From Pseudomonas tensinigenes (GTDB lineage Bacteria > Pseudomonadota > Gammaproteobacteria > Pseudomonadales > Pseudomonadaceae): a DNA stretch of 64,000 nt. The DNA lies in the NCBI RefSeq assembly GCF_014268445.2, contig NZ_CP077089.1, positions 4,881,501-4,945,500 on the forward strand, given 5' to 3'. The notes beneath the pieces were generated by a model that saw only the letters and a list, made by a program, of their open reading frames with translations, searched no databases and was not told the origin of the DNA. Of the stretch, positions 18,252 to 27,044 are shown in pieces (within the stretch, counting starts at the first letter, position 1; each line of letters starts with the position of its first letter). A program made the translations under genes and the position numbers.

Positions 18252-19328
18252 ATGGCTGATTTACCGATCAACGACCTAAACGTCGCCTCTAACGAGACCC
18301 TGATCACTCCCGATCAGCTCAAGCGTGATATCCCTCTGAGCGACGCTGCCCTACGCACCGTCACCAAGGGCCGCGAAGTCATTCGCAACATTCTTGATGG
18401 CACCGACCACCGTCTGTTCGTAGTGATCGGCCCGTGCTCGATCCACGACATCAAGGCTGCCCACGAATACGCCGATCGCCTCAAGGTGCTGGCGGAGGAA
18501 GTCTCCGACACCTTGTATCTGGTCATGCGCGTGTATTTCGAGAAGCCACGGACCACCGTTGGCTGGAAAGGCCTGATCAACGATCCGTACCTGGACGACT
18601 CGTTCAAGATCCAGGACGGTCTGCACATCGGTCGTCAGTTGCTGCTGGATCTGGCCGAAAAAGGCCTGCCAACCGCCACCGAAGCCCTAGACCCGATCTC
18701 CCCGCAGTATCTGCAGGACCTGATCAGCTGGTCGGCGATCGGTGCACGTACCACCGAATCGCAGACTCACCGGGAAATGGCTTCCGGTCTGTCCTCGGCC
18801 GTCGGCTTCAAGAACGGCACCGACGGCGGCCTGACTGTGGCGATCAACGCCTTGCAGTCGGTCTCCAGCCCGCACCGTTTCCTCGGCATCAACCAGGAAG
18901 GTGGCGTGTCGATCGTCACCACCAAAGGCAACGCCTACGGTCACGTGGTGCTGCGCGGCGGTAACGGCAAGCCGAATTACGATTCGGTCAGCGTTGCCCT
19001 GTGCGAGCAGGCGCTGGACAAGGCGAAGATCAAGCCGAACATCATGGTCGACTGCAGCCACGCCAACTCCAACAAGGATCCGGCCCTGCAACCGCTGGTG
19101 ATGGAGAACGTCGCCAACCAGATCCTCGAAGGCAACCAGTCGATTATCGGTTTGATGGTCGAGAGTCATCTGAACTGGGGTTGCCAGGCGATTCCAAAAG
19201 ACCTCGCCGACCTGCAATACGGCGTGTCGATCACCGATGCCTGCATCGACTGGTCCGCCACCGAGAACACCCTGCGCAGCATGCACGCCAAGCTCAAGGA
19301 TGTTCTGCCGAAACGCCAGCGCAGCTGA
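18252..19328 (+). CDS. Class I 3-deoxy-7-phosphoheptulonate (DAHP) synthase
   Basis: A 358-residue AroFGH-type enzyme for the first shikimate step. Seen are FVVIGPCSIHD (residues 56-66), the substrate-binding MRVYFEKPRTTVGWKGLIND (about 93-112), GARTTESQTHRE, GFKNGTDGG, and the metal-binding CSHANSNKD near 273. The N-terminal extension, which in E. coli paralogues forms the feedback site, is present, so it is probably regulated by one aromatic amino acid, though which one is not evident. It is the second DAHP synthase in the window (class II at 2685). A strong terminator follows. Confidence 0.96.
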   Translation: MADLPINDLNVASNETLITPDQLKRDIPLSDAALRTVTKGREVIRNILDGTDHRLFVVIGPCSIHDIKAAHEYADRLKVLAEEVSDTLYLVMRVYFEKPRTTVGWKGLINDPYLDDSFKIQDGLHIGRQLLLDLAEKGLPTATEALDPISPQYLQDLISWSAIGARTTESQTHREMASGLSSAVGFKNGTDGGLTVAINALQSVSSPHRFLGINQEGGVSIVTTKGNAYGHVVLRGGNGKPNYDSVSVALCEQALDKAKIKPNIMVDCSHANSNKDPALQPLVMENVANQILEGNQSIIGLMVESHLNWGCQAIPKDLADLQYGVSITDACIDWSATENTLRSMHAKLKDVLPKRQRS

Positions 19329-19346
19329 TCAGCGTTTTACAGGCAT

Positions 19347-19377
19347 AAAAAAACGCCGGGCAATGCCCGGCGTTTTT
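19347..19377. terminator. Bidirectional rho-independent terminator
   Basis: A-tract, ACGCCGGGC, loop AAT, GCCCGGCGT, T-tract. The stem is perfect and sits between the ends of the convergent DAHP synthase and GNAT genes, serving both. Confidence 0.92.
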
Positions 19378-19388
19378 GTGTGTGCGAT

Positions 19389-19670
19389 TCAGATCTTGGC
19401 GGCGCGACGCTGATGGCGCTCCATGTAGCGCTCGACGTAAGAGCAGGACGGGATCACCGTGTAACCCATTTCTTCGGCGTACTGCAGCGCGCGCTCGGTC
19501 AGCGCTGCGGCAATGCCACGGCCACGCAGGGCGTTGGGCACGAAGGTGCGATAGATATCCAGGGTCTGTTTCCCCAGATCCATATAGGTCAGGTAGGCAC
19601 GATGACCGTCCACATTGGTCTCGAACTGATGACCAGCCTGGTCATGGTGGATGGACAACGCCTCGCTCAT
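19389..19670 (-). CDS. Small GNAT-type N-acetyltransferase (YidJ/YjdJ class)
   Basis: A 93-residue short acetyltransferase-like protein. The acetyl-CoA pyrophosphate loop is RTFVPNALRGRGIAAALTERA, followed by the family motif PSCSYVERYMERH with its conserved cysteine. Members of this compact class (PF14542) bind acetyl-CoA and resemble plant and human NATD1; their acceptors are mostly unknown. ATG 19670 has AGGAG 5 bases upstream; a longer frame from 19736 lacks such a site. Confidence 0.85.
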   Translation of the reverse strand: MSEALSIHHDQAGHQFETNVDGHRAYLTYMDLGKQTLDIYRTFVPNALRGRGIAAALTERALQYAEEMGYTVIPSCSYVERYMERHQRRAAKI

Positions 19671-19707
19671 CACTACTCCTCGCGGGTCTTGAATTCTGAC
19701 CCCTACC

Positions 19708-19965
19708 TTACCGATGTTTTTCCGGCGAAGGAACATCTACGCCACCCCGTGCCTGACGGACACCGAGAAGAGCCACACCGATCTCGCGCAACCTGGCACC
19801 TGATAAATAGTAGGCACCATTGGCAAAAATGCTCAAGGTACGCTCGTCATCAAGCGAGTTGGCGTGGGTTGCTCCGATGGACGCAGGGTGGGCCTGGAAG
19901 AAGATCTTGCCAAACCGGTCACCTGAACATTGCCGGATGTTGAGACTTAAGACGTGCAGCCTTTT
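19708..19965 (-). pseudogene. Possible gene remnant without start codon
   Basis: An 85-codon open frame on the minus strand, bounded by stops, without ATG or a well-placed GTG/TTG start. Its translation (for example FGKIFFQAHPASIGATHANS near the middle) has a balanced, protein-like composition, but it matches nothing I recognise. It may be the tail of a decayed gene or chance. Confidence 0.2.
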
Positions 19966-20198
19966 TTAAAGTCACCTCAACATGCACAAAGATAAGCGAA
20001 GCAGCACGCAAATTCGGAACAAAAGTGTCGACGTATTCATCTAGAAAGACTTTAGCCAAGACTGCAAAAACAGCACGTGGCAACGGGAACTTTTTCGCAT
20101 TAACTCGCTCAGCTCGGGGCTTGCAGCTGTATATTTTTTAAACAGCGCAGTTAAAAGTTGCTCGAAAAAGAATCAACGCCTACAATTTTTTTTGCTTC

Positions 20199-20227
20199 TT
20201 GCCTTACGTCAGTTTACTTACTACAAG
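20199..20227 (+). promoter_or_regulatory. Candidate sigma-70 promoter of oprI
   Basis: TTGCCT at 20199-20204, a 17-bp spacer and TACAAG at 20222-20227. It lies about 82 bp before the oprI start and is preceded by a T-rich tract, as expected for a very strongly expressed lipoprotein gene. Confidence 0.5.
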
Positions 20228-20308
20228 TAATGGGTAGTATGTACGCCGGCTATTTCCTCAATCGTGAGGAGACAGCCACTTAATTGAAAGTCCTTGAAGG
20301 GGAACACG

Positions 20309-20560
20309 ATGAACAACGTTCTGAAATTCTCTGCTCTGGCTCTGGCCGCAGTTCTGGCTACCGGTTGCAGCAGCGCATCGAAAGAAACCGAAGCACGTCT
20401 GACCGCTACTGAAGACGCAGCTGCTCGCTCCCAGGCTCGTGCAGACGAAGCTTACCGTAAAGCTGATGAAGCTCTGGCTGCTGCTCAAAAAGCACAACAG
20501 ACTGCTGACGAAGCTAACGAGCGTGCTCTGCGCATGCTGGACAAAGCTAGCCGCAAGTAA
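20309..20560 (+). CDS. oprI: Major outer-membrane lipoprotein OprI
   Basis: An 83-residue Lpp-like lipoprotein. The signal peptide ends in the lipobox LATGC with lipidated C20. The mature part is an alanine-rich heptad helix ([20 protein letters not shown]) that trimerises, and the C-terminus DKASRK ends in the lysine used for covalent linkage to peptidoglycan. AAGGGGA precedes the ATG. A strong terminator follows. An L,D-transpeptidase, the enzyme class that makes this linkage in E. coli, is encoded convergently next to it. Confidence 0.97.
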   Translation: MNNVLKFSALALAAVLATGCSSASKETEARLTATEDAAARSQARADEAYRKADEALAAAQKAQQTADEANERALRMLDKASRK

Positions 20561-20583
20561 TAATCCTTCGGGGTTGTTATCGA

Positions 20584-20612
20584 GCCGACCCGATTTTTCG
20601 GGTCGGCTTTTT
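20584..20612 (+). terminator. oprI rho-independent terminator
   Basis: GCCGACCCG, loop ATTTTT, CGGGTCGGC, then six T. A perfect strong stem right after oprI. Confidence 0.92.
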
Positions 20613-20639
20613 TATGTCCGATGCTTTTCCCCGGGCAAT

Positions 20640-20679
20640 AAAAAACCCGCCGACGCTGTACGCATCGACGGGCCTTTAA
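20640..20679 (-). terminator. Terminator of the L,D-transpeptidase gene
   Basis: On the minus strand CCCGTCGA pairs with TCGGCGGG, followed by GTTTTTTATT. It stands 7 bases past the stop of the gene. Confidence 0.7.
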
Positions 20680-20686
20680 CCTCGAC

Positions 20687-21658
20687 TTACTGCTGCAAGT
20701 CGATCGGTGTACTCGACACCATCGGGGCCGAGGCACTCGGGGTGCCGATTTCCGTTGGCAGGCCATCTTCGGCCGCGACCACATCACGCACCACATCCCA
20801 GTTCACGCGCAGGTTGCTGGTGACGTCTTCACGCTTGAGCATCGCGTTGATCACCGCAGTGTGCTTGTCGACCACCGACGGGTTGCCCTTGTCGTCGATC
20901 GGCGTGTGCGCTTCCAGATAAACCTTGCCGCCACTGCTGCCGAACTTGTAGGCATCGTTGAGGATGCGCACCGACGTACCGACCGGGACCATGCCGGCCA
21001 TTTCCAGCACGTTGTTGTTGAACATGCGGAAGCAGCCGTGACTGGTGCGCATGCCGATACCGAATTTCTTGTTCGAACCGTGGATCAGATAACCCGGGGT
21101 GCCCAGGGTGAACTTGAACGGACCCAATGGGTTGTCCGGGCCGGCCGGCACTACGTTCGGCAGCGGATCACCATCTGCGGCGTGCTCAGCCTTGATCGAC
21201 GCTGGAGGCGTCCAGGTCGGGTTTGGCGTCTTGGCGGTGATCGAGGTGTGGGCGATTGGCGAACCCCAACCTTCACGACCGATACCCAGCGGGAACGTGT
21301 AAACCACATTCTTGCCTTTCGGGAAGTAGTAGAGGCGGTATTCGGCAAGGTTGATGACGATGCCTTCACGCGGGCCCGGCGGCAGAATGAAACGGGTCGG
21401 CAAAACGATCTCGGTGCCGGCACCCGGCAACCAGGCATCGACGCCCGGGTTGGCCGCGACCATCTCCGAGTAGCCCAGATCGTACTTCGTGCCCAGATCG
21501 GCGAAAGTGTCTTCGTACTTGGCTTTGATCACCTGCACCTGACCGATGATGTCTTCACCGGGTGGTGGCAGGGGAAACTCCAATGCAGCAACGGGACCGG
21601 CCACACACAGGGCGGCAAGTGACAGGCAGCGGGTGACGGCAGGAAAGCGCGGCAACAT
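20687..21658 (-). CDS. Periplasmic L,D-transpeptidase (ErfK/YbiS family)
   Basis: A 323-residue exported enzyme. A signal peptide (cleavage near GPVAA, residue 25) is followed by a LysM-like peptidoglycan-binding segment (about 40-87, ending GAGTEIVLPTRFILP). The YkuD catalytic domain (about 97-235) has H193 in IHGSNKKFGIG and the active cysteine C209 in RTSHGCFRM. Such enzymes form 3-3 crosslinks or attach lipoproteins to meso-diaminopimelate. The neighbour oprI ends in the acceptor-type lysine, so an OprI-anchoring role is plausible. AAGGA 8 bases upstream supports ATG 21658 over earlier ATGs. Confidence 0.92.
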   Translation of the reverse strand: MLPRFPAVTRCLSLAALCVAGPVAALEFPLPPPGEDIIGQVQVIKAKYEDTFADLGTKYDLGYSEMVAANPGVDAWLPGAGTEIVLPTRFILPPGPREGIVINLAEYRLYYFPKGKNVVYTFPLGIGREGWGSPIAHTSITAKTPNPTWTPPASIKAEHAADGDPLPNVVPAGPDNPLGPFKFTLGTPGYLIHGSNKKFGIGMRTSHGCFRMFNNNVLEMAGMVPVGTSVRILNDAYKFGSSGGKVYLEAHTPIDDKGNPSVVDKHTAVINAMLKREDVTSNLRVNWDVVRDVVAAEDGLPTEIGTPSASAPMVSSTPIDLQQ

Positions 21659-21763
21659 CCGGAAAATCCTTCGCATGATCAACAAGGGTATAAGAGCGCG
21701 ATTGTACACCGCACTTTGAATATTGGGGGAGACAGCCCGATGGACCGCGTCAGGCCTTGAAAA

Positions 21764-21830
21764 GATCGCAGCCTGCGGCAGCTCCTACAGGTGTACGCCC
21801 TTCCTTGTAGGAGCTGCCGCAGGCTGCGAT
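21764..21830. repeat. Inverted repeat of the GCAGCCTGCGGCAGCTCCTACA family
   Basis: GATCGCAGCCTGCGGCAGCT and its inverted copy GAGCTGCCGCAGGCTGCGAT, 18 bp or so apart. This second extragenic palindrome family differs from the GCGAGCAGGCTCGC one; another copy is at 31799-31876. Confidence 0.9.
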
Positions 21831-21839
21831 ATTTCGACT

Positions 21840-22133
21840 TTAGAGCTCGAACCGCAATTCCGGCCAGATCGGCGAGGTGCCGCGCTTCTGCGACTCCAGA
21901 ATCGCCCGGCACAGCGAGCACAGACGCTGATCCTGAAACACCCGGCGATCCACACTCGACCAGCGCGGCTGCGCCGGCAGCAGGCTGCCGCACAGGGTGC
22001 GATCGGCCGAGCCGCCGAGTTCGAGTTGCCGCGTCACCAGATGCACCCGCACTTCCTGGCAGGCGAACAGATCCAGCTGCTCGTCAGGCTCGATCAGTTG
22101 GTAGGCAAACAGGGACCAGGCAGAACGCGACAT
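21840..22133 (-). CDS. Conserved hypothetical cysteine-containing small protein
   Basis: A 97-residue cytoplasmic protein, MSRSAWSLFAYQLIEPDEQL onward. It has four cysteines: C25 (FACQ), C48 (TLCG) and the pair C72/C75 (LCSLC), spaced so that a zinc site is possible. GGAG 6 bases before ATG 22133 supports the start. Gene position between the transpeptidase and tesA appears conserved in Pseudomonas as far as I recall. No function is known to me. Confidence 0.7.
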   Translation of the reverse strand: MSRSAWSLFAYQLIEPDEQLDLFACQEVRVHLVTRQLELGGSADRTLCGSLLPAQPRWSSVDRRVFQDQRLCSLCRAILESQKRGTSPIWPELRFEL

Positions 22134-22190
22134 CGGGGGCTCCAAATAAGGGGGCGCCACATTAGCCGAAAGCCTGCCCTTAGAAAAGCC

Positions 22191-22796
22191 TCATAACAGC
22201 GGTTTTAGCGTCGGCCAGACATTTTCCAGCAACTTGCCCTGAGCCCCGGCTGCCGGGTGCAGTCCATCGGCCTGCATCAAGTCCGGATGACCACCTACGC
22301 CGTCGAGGAAAAACGGTACCAGCGGGATCTTTTTATCGTTGGCGAGTTTGCCGTAGACCTCGGCAAAAGCATCGGTGTAACGCTTTCCATAATTGGGCGG
22401 CAGTTGCATGCCGAGCAACAGCACCTTGGCCCCGCTCTGACGCGAGCTGTCGATCATCGAGGCAAGATTTTGTTGCAATTGAGTTGGCGGCATTCCGCGC
22501 AAGCCATCGTTGCCACCCAATTCGAGGATCACCAGTTCCGGCTTATGCTCTGCAAGCAGCGCGGGCAGGCGCGCCTGGCCTCCGGCACTGGTGTCGCCGC
22601 TGATGGAGGCATTGACCACTTTGTCGTCGAAACCCTCCTGTTTGAGCCGTTGTTCGAGCAACGACACCCACCCCAAGCGGGTATCCAGTCCGAAACCGGC
22701 GCTGATACTATCGCCAACGATCAGGACAGTACCCGCCGCTGCGTTCTGGGCCATGCACATCAAGGCCAGGCCAGCACTCAAAAACCACACACGCAT
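22191..22796 (-). CDS. tesA: Arylesterase/acyl-CoA thioesterase I TesA
   Basis: A 201-residue SGNH hydrolase of the periplasm. The signal peptide ends near AAAG (residue 21). Block I is VGDSISAGFGL with catalytic Ser30; block II has the glycine in SGDTSAGG; block III is LELGGNDGLRG with the oxyanion Asn; block V is DGLHP with the catalytic Asp and His. It hydrolyses short aryl and acyl esters and acyl-CoA in vitro. GGAGA lies 5 bases upstream. Its ATG is only 10 bp from the divergent ABC transporter ATG, as in E. coli tesA/ybbA. Confidence 0.96.
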   Translation of the reverse strand: MRVWFLSAGLALMCMAQNAAAGTVLIVGDSISAGFGLDTRLGWVSLLEQRLKQEGFDDKVVNASISGDTSAGGQARLPALLAEHKPELVILELGGNDGLRGMPPTQLQQNLASMIDSSRQSGAKVLLLGMQLPPNYGKRYTDAFAEVYGKLANDKKIPLVPFFLDGVGGHPDLMQADGLHPAAGAQGKLLENVWPTLKPLL

Positions 22797-22806
22797 CGGA
22801 TTCTCC

Positions 22807-23490
22807 ATGGGCGCAAGCATTCTCACCGCGAAGAACCTCAGCAAAGTGGTTCCCAGCGCGGAAGGTGAACTGACTATCCTGCACGAACTCAGCCTGGAAC
22901 TGAACAAGGGCGACAGCCTGGCCATCGTCGGCGCGTCCGGTTCCGGTAAATCCACCCTCCTCGGCCTGCTCGCCGGCCTCGATCTGCCAAGCAGTGGCGA
23001 AGTTATCCTCGCCGGCCAGGGCCTGAGCAATCTGGATGAAGACCAGCGCGCACGCATTCGTGCCGAGCATGTCGGTTTCGTCTTCCAGTCGTTCCAGTTG
23101 CTCGACAGCCTCAATGCGCTGGAAAACGTCATGCTGCCGCTGGAACTTGATGGCCGCAAAGACGCCCGTGAACGGGCGACGGAGTTGCTCCAGCGCGTCG
23201 GCCTTGGCCAGCGTCTGACCCACTCGCCACGTCAACTCTCCGGTGGTGAGCAACAACGTGTGGCGATTGCCCGTGCGTTTGCTGCCGAGCCTGACGTACT
23301 GTTCGCCGACGAACCCACCGGCAACCTCGACAGCCACACCGGTGAGCGCATCAGCGATCTGCTTTTCGAATTGAACAAGGAGCGCGGCACCACCCTGGTG
23401 CTGGTGACCCACGACGAACGCCTGGCCCATCGCTGCCGGCGCCTGATCCGTCTTGAAGCCGGGCTGTTGGTCGCCCCTCTGGAGCCTTGA
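22807..23490 (+). CDS. ybbA: ABC transporter ATP-binding protein (YbbA)
   Basis: A 227-residue LolD-type ATPase. It has Walker A GASGSGKST (about 42-50), the Q-loop VFQSFQLLDSLNALENVMLP, the signature LSGGEQQRVAIARAF, Walker B VLFADEPTGNLD and the H-loop VTHDERL. The stop overlaps the start of the following permease gene (TGATG), so the two form one transporter. The family exports hydrophobic or lipid-like compounds with FtsX-type permeases. Its divergence from tesA at 10 bp means the promoters must lie in each other's coding region. Confidence 0.94.
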   Translation: MGASILTAKNLSKVVPSAEGELTILHELSLELNKGDSLAIVGASGSGKSTLLGLLAGLDLPSSGEVILAGQGLSNLDEDQRARIRAEHVGFVFQSFQLLDSLNALENVMLPLELDGRKDARERATELLQRVGLGQRLTHSPRQLSGGEQQRVAIARAFAAEPDVLFADEPTGNLDSHTGERISDLLFELNKERGTTLVLVTHDERLAHRCRRLIRLEAGLLVAPLEP

Positions 23491-25994
23491 TGGCACGTTT
23501 GCCGCTGTTGCGCCTGTTCAGTCTCGCCATACGCCAACTCATGCGCGATGCCCGCGCCGGTGAATTGCGCGTGTTGTTCTTTGCGCTGGTCGTGGCGGTG
23601 GCGGCGAGTACCGCCATCGGTTATTTCGGCGCCCGACTGAATGGCGCGATGATGCTGCGCGCGACTGAATTTCTCGGCGCCGATCTGGTTCTCGAAGGCA
23701 GTTCCCCGGCCCGTGAAGAACAGATCAGGAGTGGTACTGAGCTGCGCCTGAATCACGCGCAAGTGGTGGAGTTTTCCAGCGTCATTGCCACCGACAACGG
23801 CATCCAGCTGTCGAGCATCAAAGCCGTCGATCGCGCCTACCCGTTGCGTGGTGAACTGAAGAGCGCGCCCGCCCCGTTCGCTGCCGAAGAAACCGGCGGT
23901 GAACCGCAACCCGGCGAAGCCTGGGTCGAGGCACGCCTGTTGACCGCACTGGATCTGAAGATCGGCGACAGCATCGATGTCGGCATGAAGACATTGAAAC
24001 TGGCGCGCGTACTGACGTATGAACCGGATCGCGCCGGCAACTTCTATAGCCTCACGCCCCGAGTGATGATCAACATTGATGACCTCGCCGCCACCGGCGT
24101 GGTGCAACCCGGCAGCCGCGTGAGTTACCGCGAACTGTGGCGCGGTGAACCGCAGGCGCTGGAAACCTATCGACAGCTGATCAAACCCGGGCTCGCTGCG
24201 AATCAGCGGATTCAGGACGCCCGCGATGGCAACCGACAGATTGGCGGAGCCCTCGGTAAGGCCGAGCGCTATCTGAACATGGCCAGTCTGGTCGCCGTGT
24301 TGTTGGCAGGTGTAGCTGTGGCGTTGTCGGCCAACCGTTTCGCCAGTCGCCGTTTCGACGCCAGTGCCTTGCTGCGCTGCCTCGGATTATCGCGCCGGGA
24401 AACCATGGTGCTGTTCAGTTTGCAGTTGACCGTGCTCGGCTTGCTCGCCGCGCTCAGCGGAGCGCTGCTCGGCTGGCTGGCACAACTGGGTTTGTTCGCG
24501 CTGCTGCATGATTTGTTGCCAAGCGATGTGCCACCGGGCGGTCTGTTTCCAGCCATTGCCGGAATCGGCACCGGGTTGGTGGCGTTGGCCGGTTTCGCCT
24601 TGCCGCCGCTGGCTGCGCTGGGCCGCGTGCCGCCGCTGCGTGTGCTGCGCCGGGACATGTTGCCCATCCCGTCGAGTACCTGGATGGTTTACGGCGCAGC
24701 CTTGGGTGCGCTCGGCCTGATCATGTGGCGCCTGAGCCTCGATCTGCTGCTGACGTTCGCCTTGCTCGGTGGTGGTGTAGTTGCCGCGTTGGTGTTGGGC
24801 GGTCTGCTGTTGTTACTGCTGCAAAGCCTGCGGCGGATGCTCGCCCGTGCTTCGCTGCCGTGGCGGTTAGGTCTGGGCCAGTTGCTGCGCCATCCCTTGG
24901 CAGCGGCTGGTCAGTCGCTGGCATTCGGCCTGATTCTGCTGTCGATGGCCTTGATCGCCCTGCTGCGTGGCGAACTGCTCGACACCTGGCAAAACCAGCT
25001 ACCGAAAAACGCTCCCAACTATTTTGCCCTGAACATTCTGCCAGCAGACAAACAGGCCTTCACCGATCACCTGATCAAAGTGTCCGCGCAAGCGGCGCCA
25101 CTGTATCCGGTGGTACCGGGACGGCTGATCAGCATCAACGGCGAAGCCGTGCAGCAAATCGTCAGCAAGGATTCGGCCGGCGACCGTGCCGTGCAGCGCG
25201 ATTTGAGCCTGACCTGGGCGGCGGATTTGCCGGCGGGCAACAAGCTCACCGCCGGTGAGTGGTGGAAAGATCAGCCAACCGACGGCGTTCCCGGCGTATC
25301 GGTGGAAGGTAAAGTCGCCGAAAGCCTCAAGCTCAAACTCGGCGATCACATGGTGTTCAGCGTCGGCGGGGTCAATCGTGAAGCGAAGGTCACCAGCCTG
25401 CGTGAGATCAACTGGGACAACTTCCAGCCGAACTTCTTCATGATCTTTCAGCCCGGCACGCTGAAGGATCTGCCGGCGACTTACCTGACCAGCTTCTATC
25501 TGGCGCCAGGTCATGATCAGCAGATCGTCGAACTATCACGCACCTTCCCGGCGGTGACCATTCTTCAGGTCGAAGCGCTGCTGGAACAACTGCGCAGCAT
25601 CCTCGCCCAAGTCACCCTGGCCGTGGAATATGTATTGTTGTTTGTCTTGGCGGCTGGAATGGCCGTGCTGTTTTCCGGCTTGCAGGCGACGCTCGATGAA
25701 CGCATTCGCCAAGGCGCGCTGTTGCGTGCGCTGGGTGCGGAGCGGCAGTTGCTGATCAAGGCACGGCGTATCGAGTTCGGTTTGCTCGGTGCGGTCAGCG
25801 GATTGCTCGCGGCGATCGGCTCGGAAGTGGTGAGTCTGGTGTTGTATCGCTACGCGTTCGATCTGCCGTGGCACCCGCATCCATGGTTGTTGGTGCTGCC
25901 GTTGATTGGCGCCGCGCTGATTGGGGGGGCCGGCGTGTTCGGTACGCGCCGGGCACTCAACGCAAGTCCACTGACAGTGTTGCGTGAGGGTTGA
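23490..25994 (+). CDS. ybbP: FtsX-like ABC transporter permease (YbbP)
   Basis: An 834-residue inner-membrane protein with a short cytoplasmic N-terminus, one membrane segment near 25-45, a large periplasmic domain (about 50-255), and a central block of hydrophobic segments (about 260-500). A second periplasmic domain (about 505-700) and three C-terminal segments (about 705-820) follow, ending in NASPLTVLREG. This is the duplicated FtsX/MacB-type layout of YbbP. It partners the ATPase upstream. The function in Pseudomonas is unproven; export of lipid or toxic esters has been suggested for the tesA-linked locus. Confidence 0.92.
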   Translation: MARLPLLRLFSLAIRQLMRDARAGELRVLFFALVVAVAASTAIGYFGARLNGAMMLRATEFLGADLVLEGSSPAREEQIRSGTELRLNHAQVVEFSSVIATDNGIQLSSIKAVDRAYPLRGELKSAPAPFAAEETGGEPQPGEAWVEARLLTALDLKIGDSIDVGMKTLKLARVLTYEPDRAGNFYSLTPRVMINIDDLAATGVVQPGSRVSYRELWRGEPQALETYRQLIKPGLAANQRIQDARDGNRQIGGALGKAERYLNMASLVAVLLAGVAVALSANRFASRRFDASALLRCLGLSRRETMVLFSLQLTVLGLLAALSGALLGWLAQLGLFALLHDLLPSDVPPGGLFPAIAGIGTGLVALAGFALPPLAALGRVPPLRVLRRDMLPIPSSTWMVYGAALGALGLIMWRLSLDLLLTFALLGGGVVAALVLGGLLLLLLQSLRRMLARASLPWRLGLGQLLRHPLAAAGQSLAFGLILLSMALIALLRGELLDTWQNQLPKNAPNYFALNILPADKQAFTDHLIKVSAQAAPLYPVVPGRLISINGEAVQQIVSKDSAGDRAVQRDLSLTWAADLPAGNKLTAGEWWKDQPTDGVPGVSVEGKVAESLKLKLGDHMVFSVGGVNREAKVTSLREINWDNFQPNFFMIFQPGTLKDLPATYLTSFYLAPGHDQQIVELSRTFPAVTILQVEALLEQLRSILAQVTLAVEYVLLFVLAAGMAVLFSGLQATLDERIRQGALLRALGAERQLLIKARRIEFGLLGAVSGLLAAIGSEVVSLVLYRYAFDLPWHPHPWLLVLPLIGAALIGGAGVFGTRRALNASPLTVLREG

Positions 25995-26028
25995 TAGACT
26001 CAGTCGGTCTTAATCACAAGAAGTTGCC

Positions 26029-26526
26029 ATGAGCCGTTATCGCCCTCCACGCCCCGCCGGCACCGCGTTGATCACCCCTGAGGGTGAAGCGCGGATGCGC
26101 GCCGAATTCCATGAGTTGTGGCATGTGCGCCGCCCGCAAGTCACGCAATCGGTCAGCGAAGCGGCGGCGCAGGGTGATCGCTCGGAGAACGCTGAATACA
26201 CCTACGGCAAGAAAATGCTGCGCGAGATCGACAGTCGCGTGCGCTTTCTCACCAAGCGCCTGGAAGCATTGAAAGTCGTCAGTGAAAAACCCAGTGACCC
26301 GAACAAGGTCTACTTCGGCGCATGGGTGACCATCGAAGACGAAGACGGCAAGCAATCGCGCTACCGCATCGTCGGCCCGGATGAACTGGATCTGAAACTG
26401 GGTCTGATCAGCATCGACTCGCCACTCGCCCGCGCCTTGATCGGCAAGGCGCTGGATGCAGAAGTCAGGGTGCAGACACCGACGGGTGAGCAGTTCGTTT
26501 ACATCGTCGCCATCGACTATCCGTAA
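26029..26526 (+). CDS. greB: Transcription elongation factor GreB
   Basis: A 165-residue Gre factor. It rescues backtracked RNA polymerase by stimulating transcript cleavage through the secondary channel. The coiled-coil tip carries [14 protein letters not shown] with the metal-binding Asp and Glu, and the C-terminal domain has [19 protein letters not shown]. The basic N-terminus [19 protein letters not shown] is typical of GreB. Unlike the Gre-like protein at 13216, its tip is intact. Confidence 0.96.
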   Translation: MSRYRPPRPAGTALITPEGEARMRAEFHELWHVRRPQVTQSVSEAAAQGDRSENAEYTYGKKMLREIDSRVRFLTKRLEALKVVSEKPSDPNKVYFGAWVTIEDEDGKQSRYRIVGPDELDLKLGLISIDSPLARALIGKALDAEVRVQTPTGEQFVYIVAIDYP

Positions 26527-26532
26527 AGCCTG

Positions 26533-26841
26533 TCAGCGGCGAGTGATCAAACCCTGACGCGCAACGCGGACCAGTTGCTTGATCATCTCCGGCGCATCCT
26601 CAGCGCTCGGTGCCTGAATCACTGCCAGATCAAAACTGTCGCTGGCAAAACGCGCCAGCGACTCGCCGTCTTCGACGAACTGGATCAGGAACGCGGCAGG
26701 ACCGCCGCTGCGACGTGGCCAGCCATCGAGATAACGCAACAGCGTCGGCTGATGTTTGCCGCCAAGGAGGATTTTCGGGTTGCGTTGAGTGATATGCGCA
26801 GTGATCGGCGCAGGACGTGCTGGAGGGCGTAGTGCATTCAT
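26533..26841 (-). CDS. Conserved hypothetical protein
   Basis: A 102-residue soluble protein, convergent with greB at 6 bp. After a proline-rich basic start (MNALRPPARPAPITAHITQR) it has PKILLGGKHQPTLLRYLDGW and a compact alpha/beta C-terminal part (FDLAVIQAP, EMIKQLVRVARQGLITRR). ATG 26841 was chosen over a farther ATG because the conserved-looking part begins there. I do not recognise the family. Confidence 0.65.
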   Translation of the reverse strand: MNALRPPARPAPITAHITQRNPKILLGGKHQPTLLRYLDGWPRRSGGPAAFLIQFVEDGESLARFASDSFDLAVIQAPSAEDAPEMIKQLVRVARQGLITRR

Positions 26842-27044
26842 CGTGTCGTGTCTCTGCCTCAAAAGTCTGCATGGCAGGTGAGAGGCAACACCGAACCAGC
26901 GCTTTAGCGGTATTTCGAAGCCCTGTTCCGGCTTCTGACGGCAACTGTTGAAGTCACCTGGCGCCCCGCAAGTAGCTGTTTAAATCGGCGCATGGGCAAC
27001 ATCCTAGAGAACGTGACCGATCAGTGTCAAGAATCAGCCGCAAC

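Larger units (their letters stand above)
19671..20308. other. AT-rich intergenic region upstream of oprI
   Basis: About 640 bp with no supported complete gene, clearly more AT-rich than its neighbours, especially from about 19960 on. It contains the possible remnant frame at 19708-19965 and the oprI promoter near 20199-20227. No tRNA or insertion sequence was recognised. Confidence 0.5.

Noticed and set aside
19671..20308. Possible tRNA or small RNA gene in the AT-rich gap before oprI
   Set aside because: No cloverleaf, CCA end or clear terminator-bounded unit could be traced by eye.
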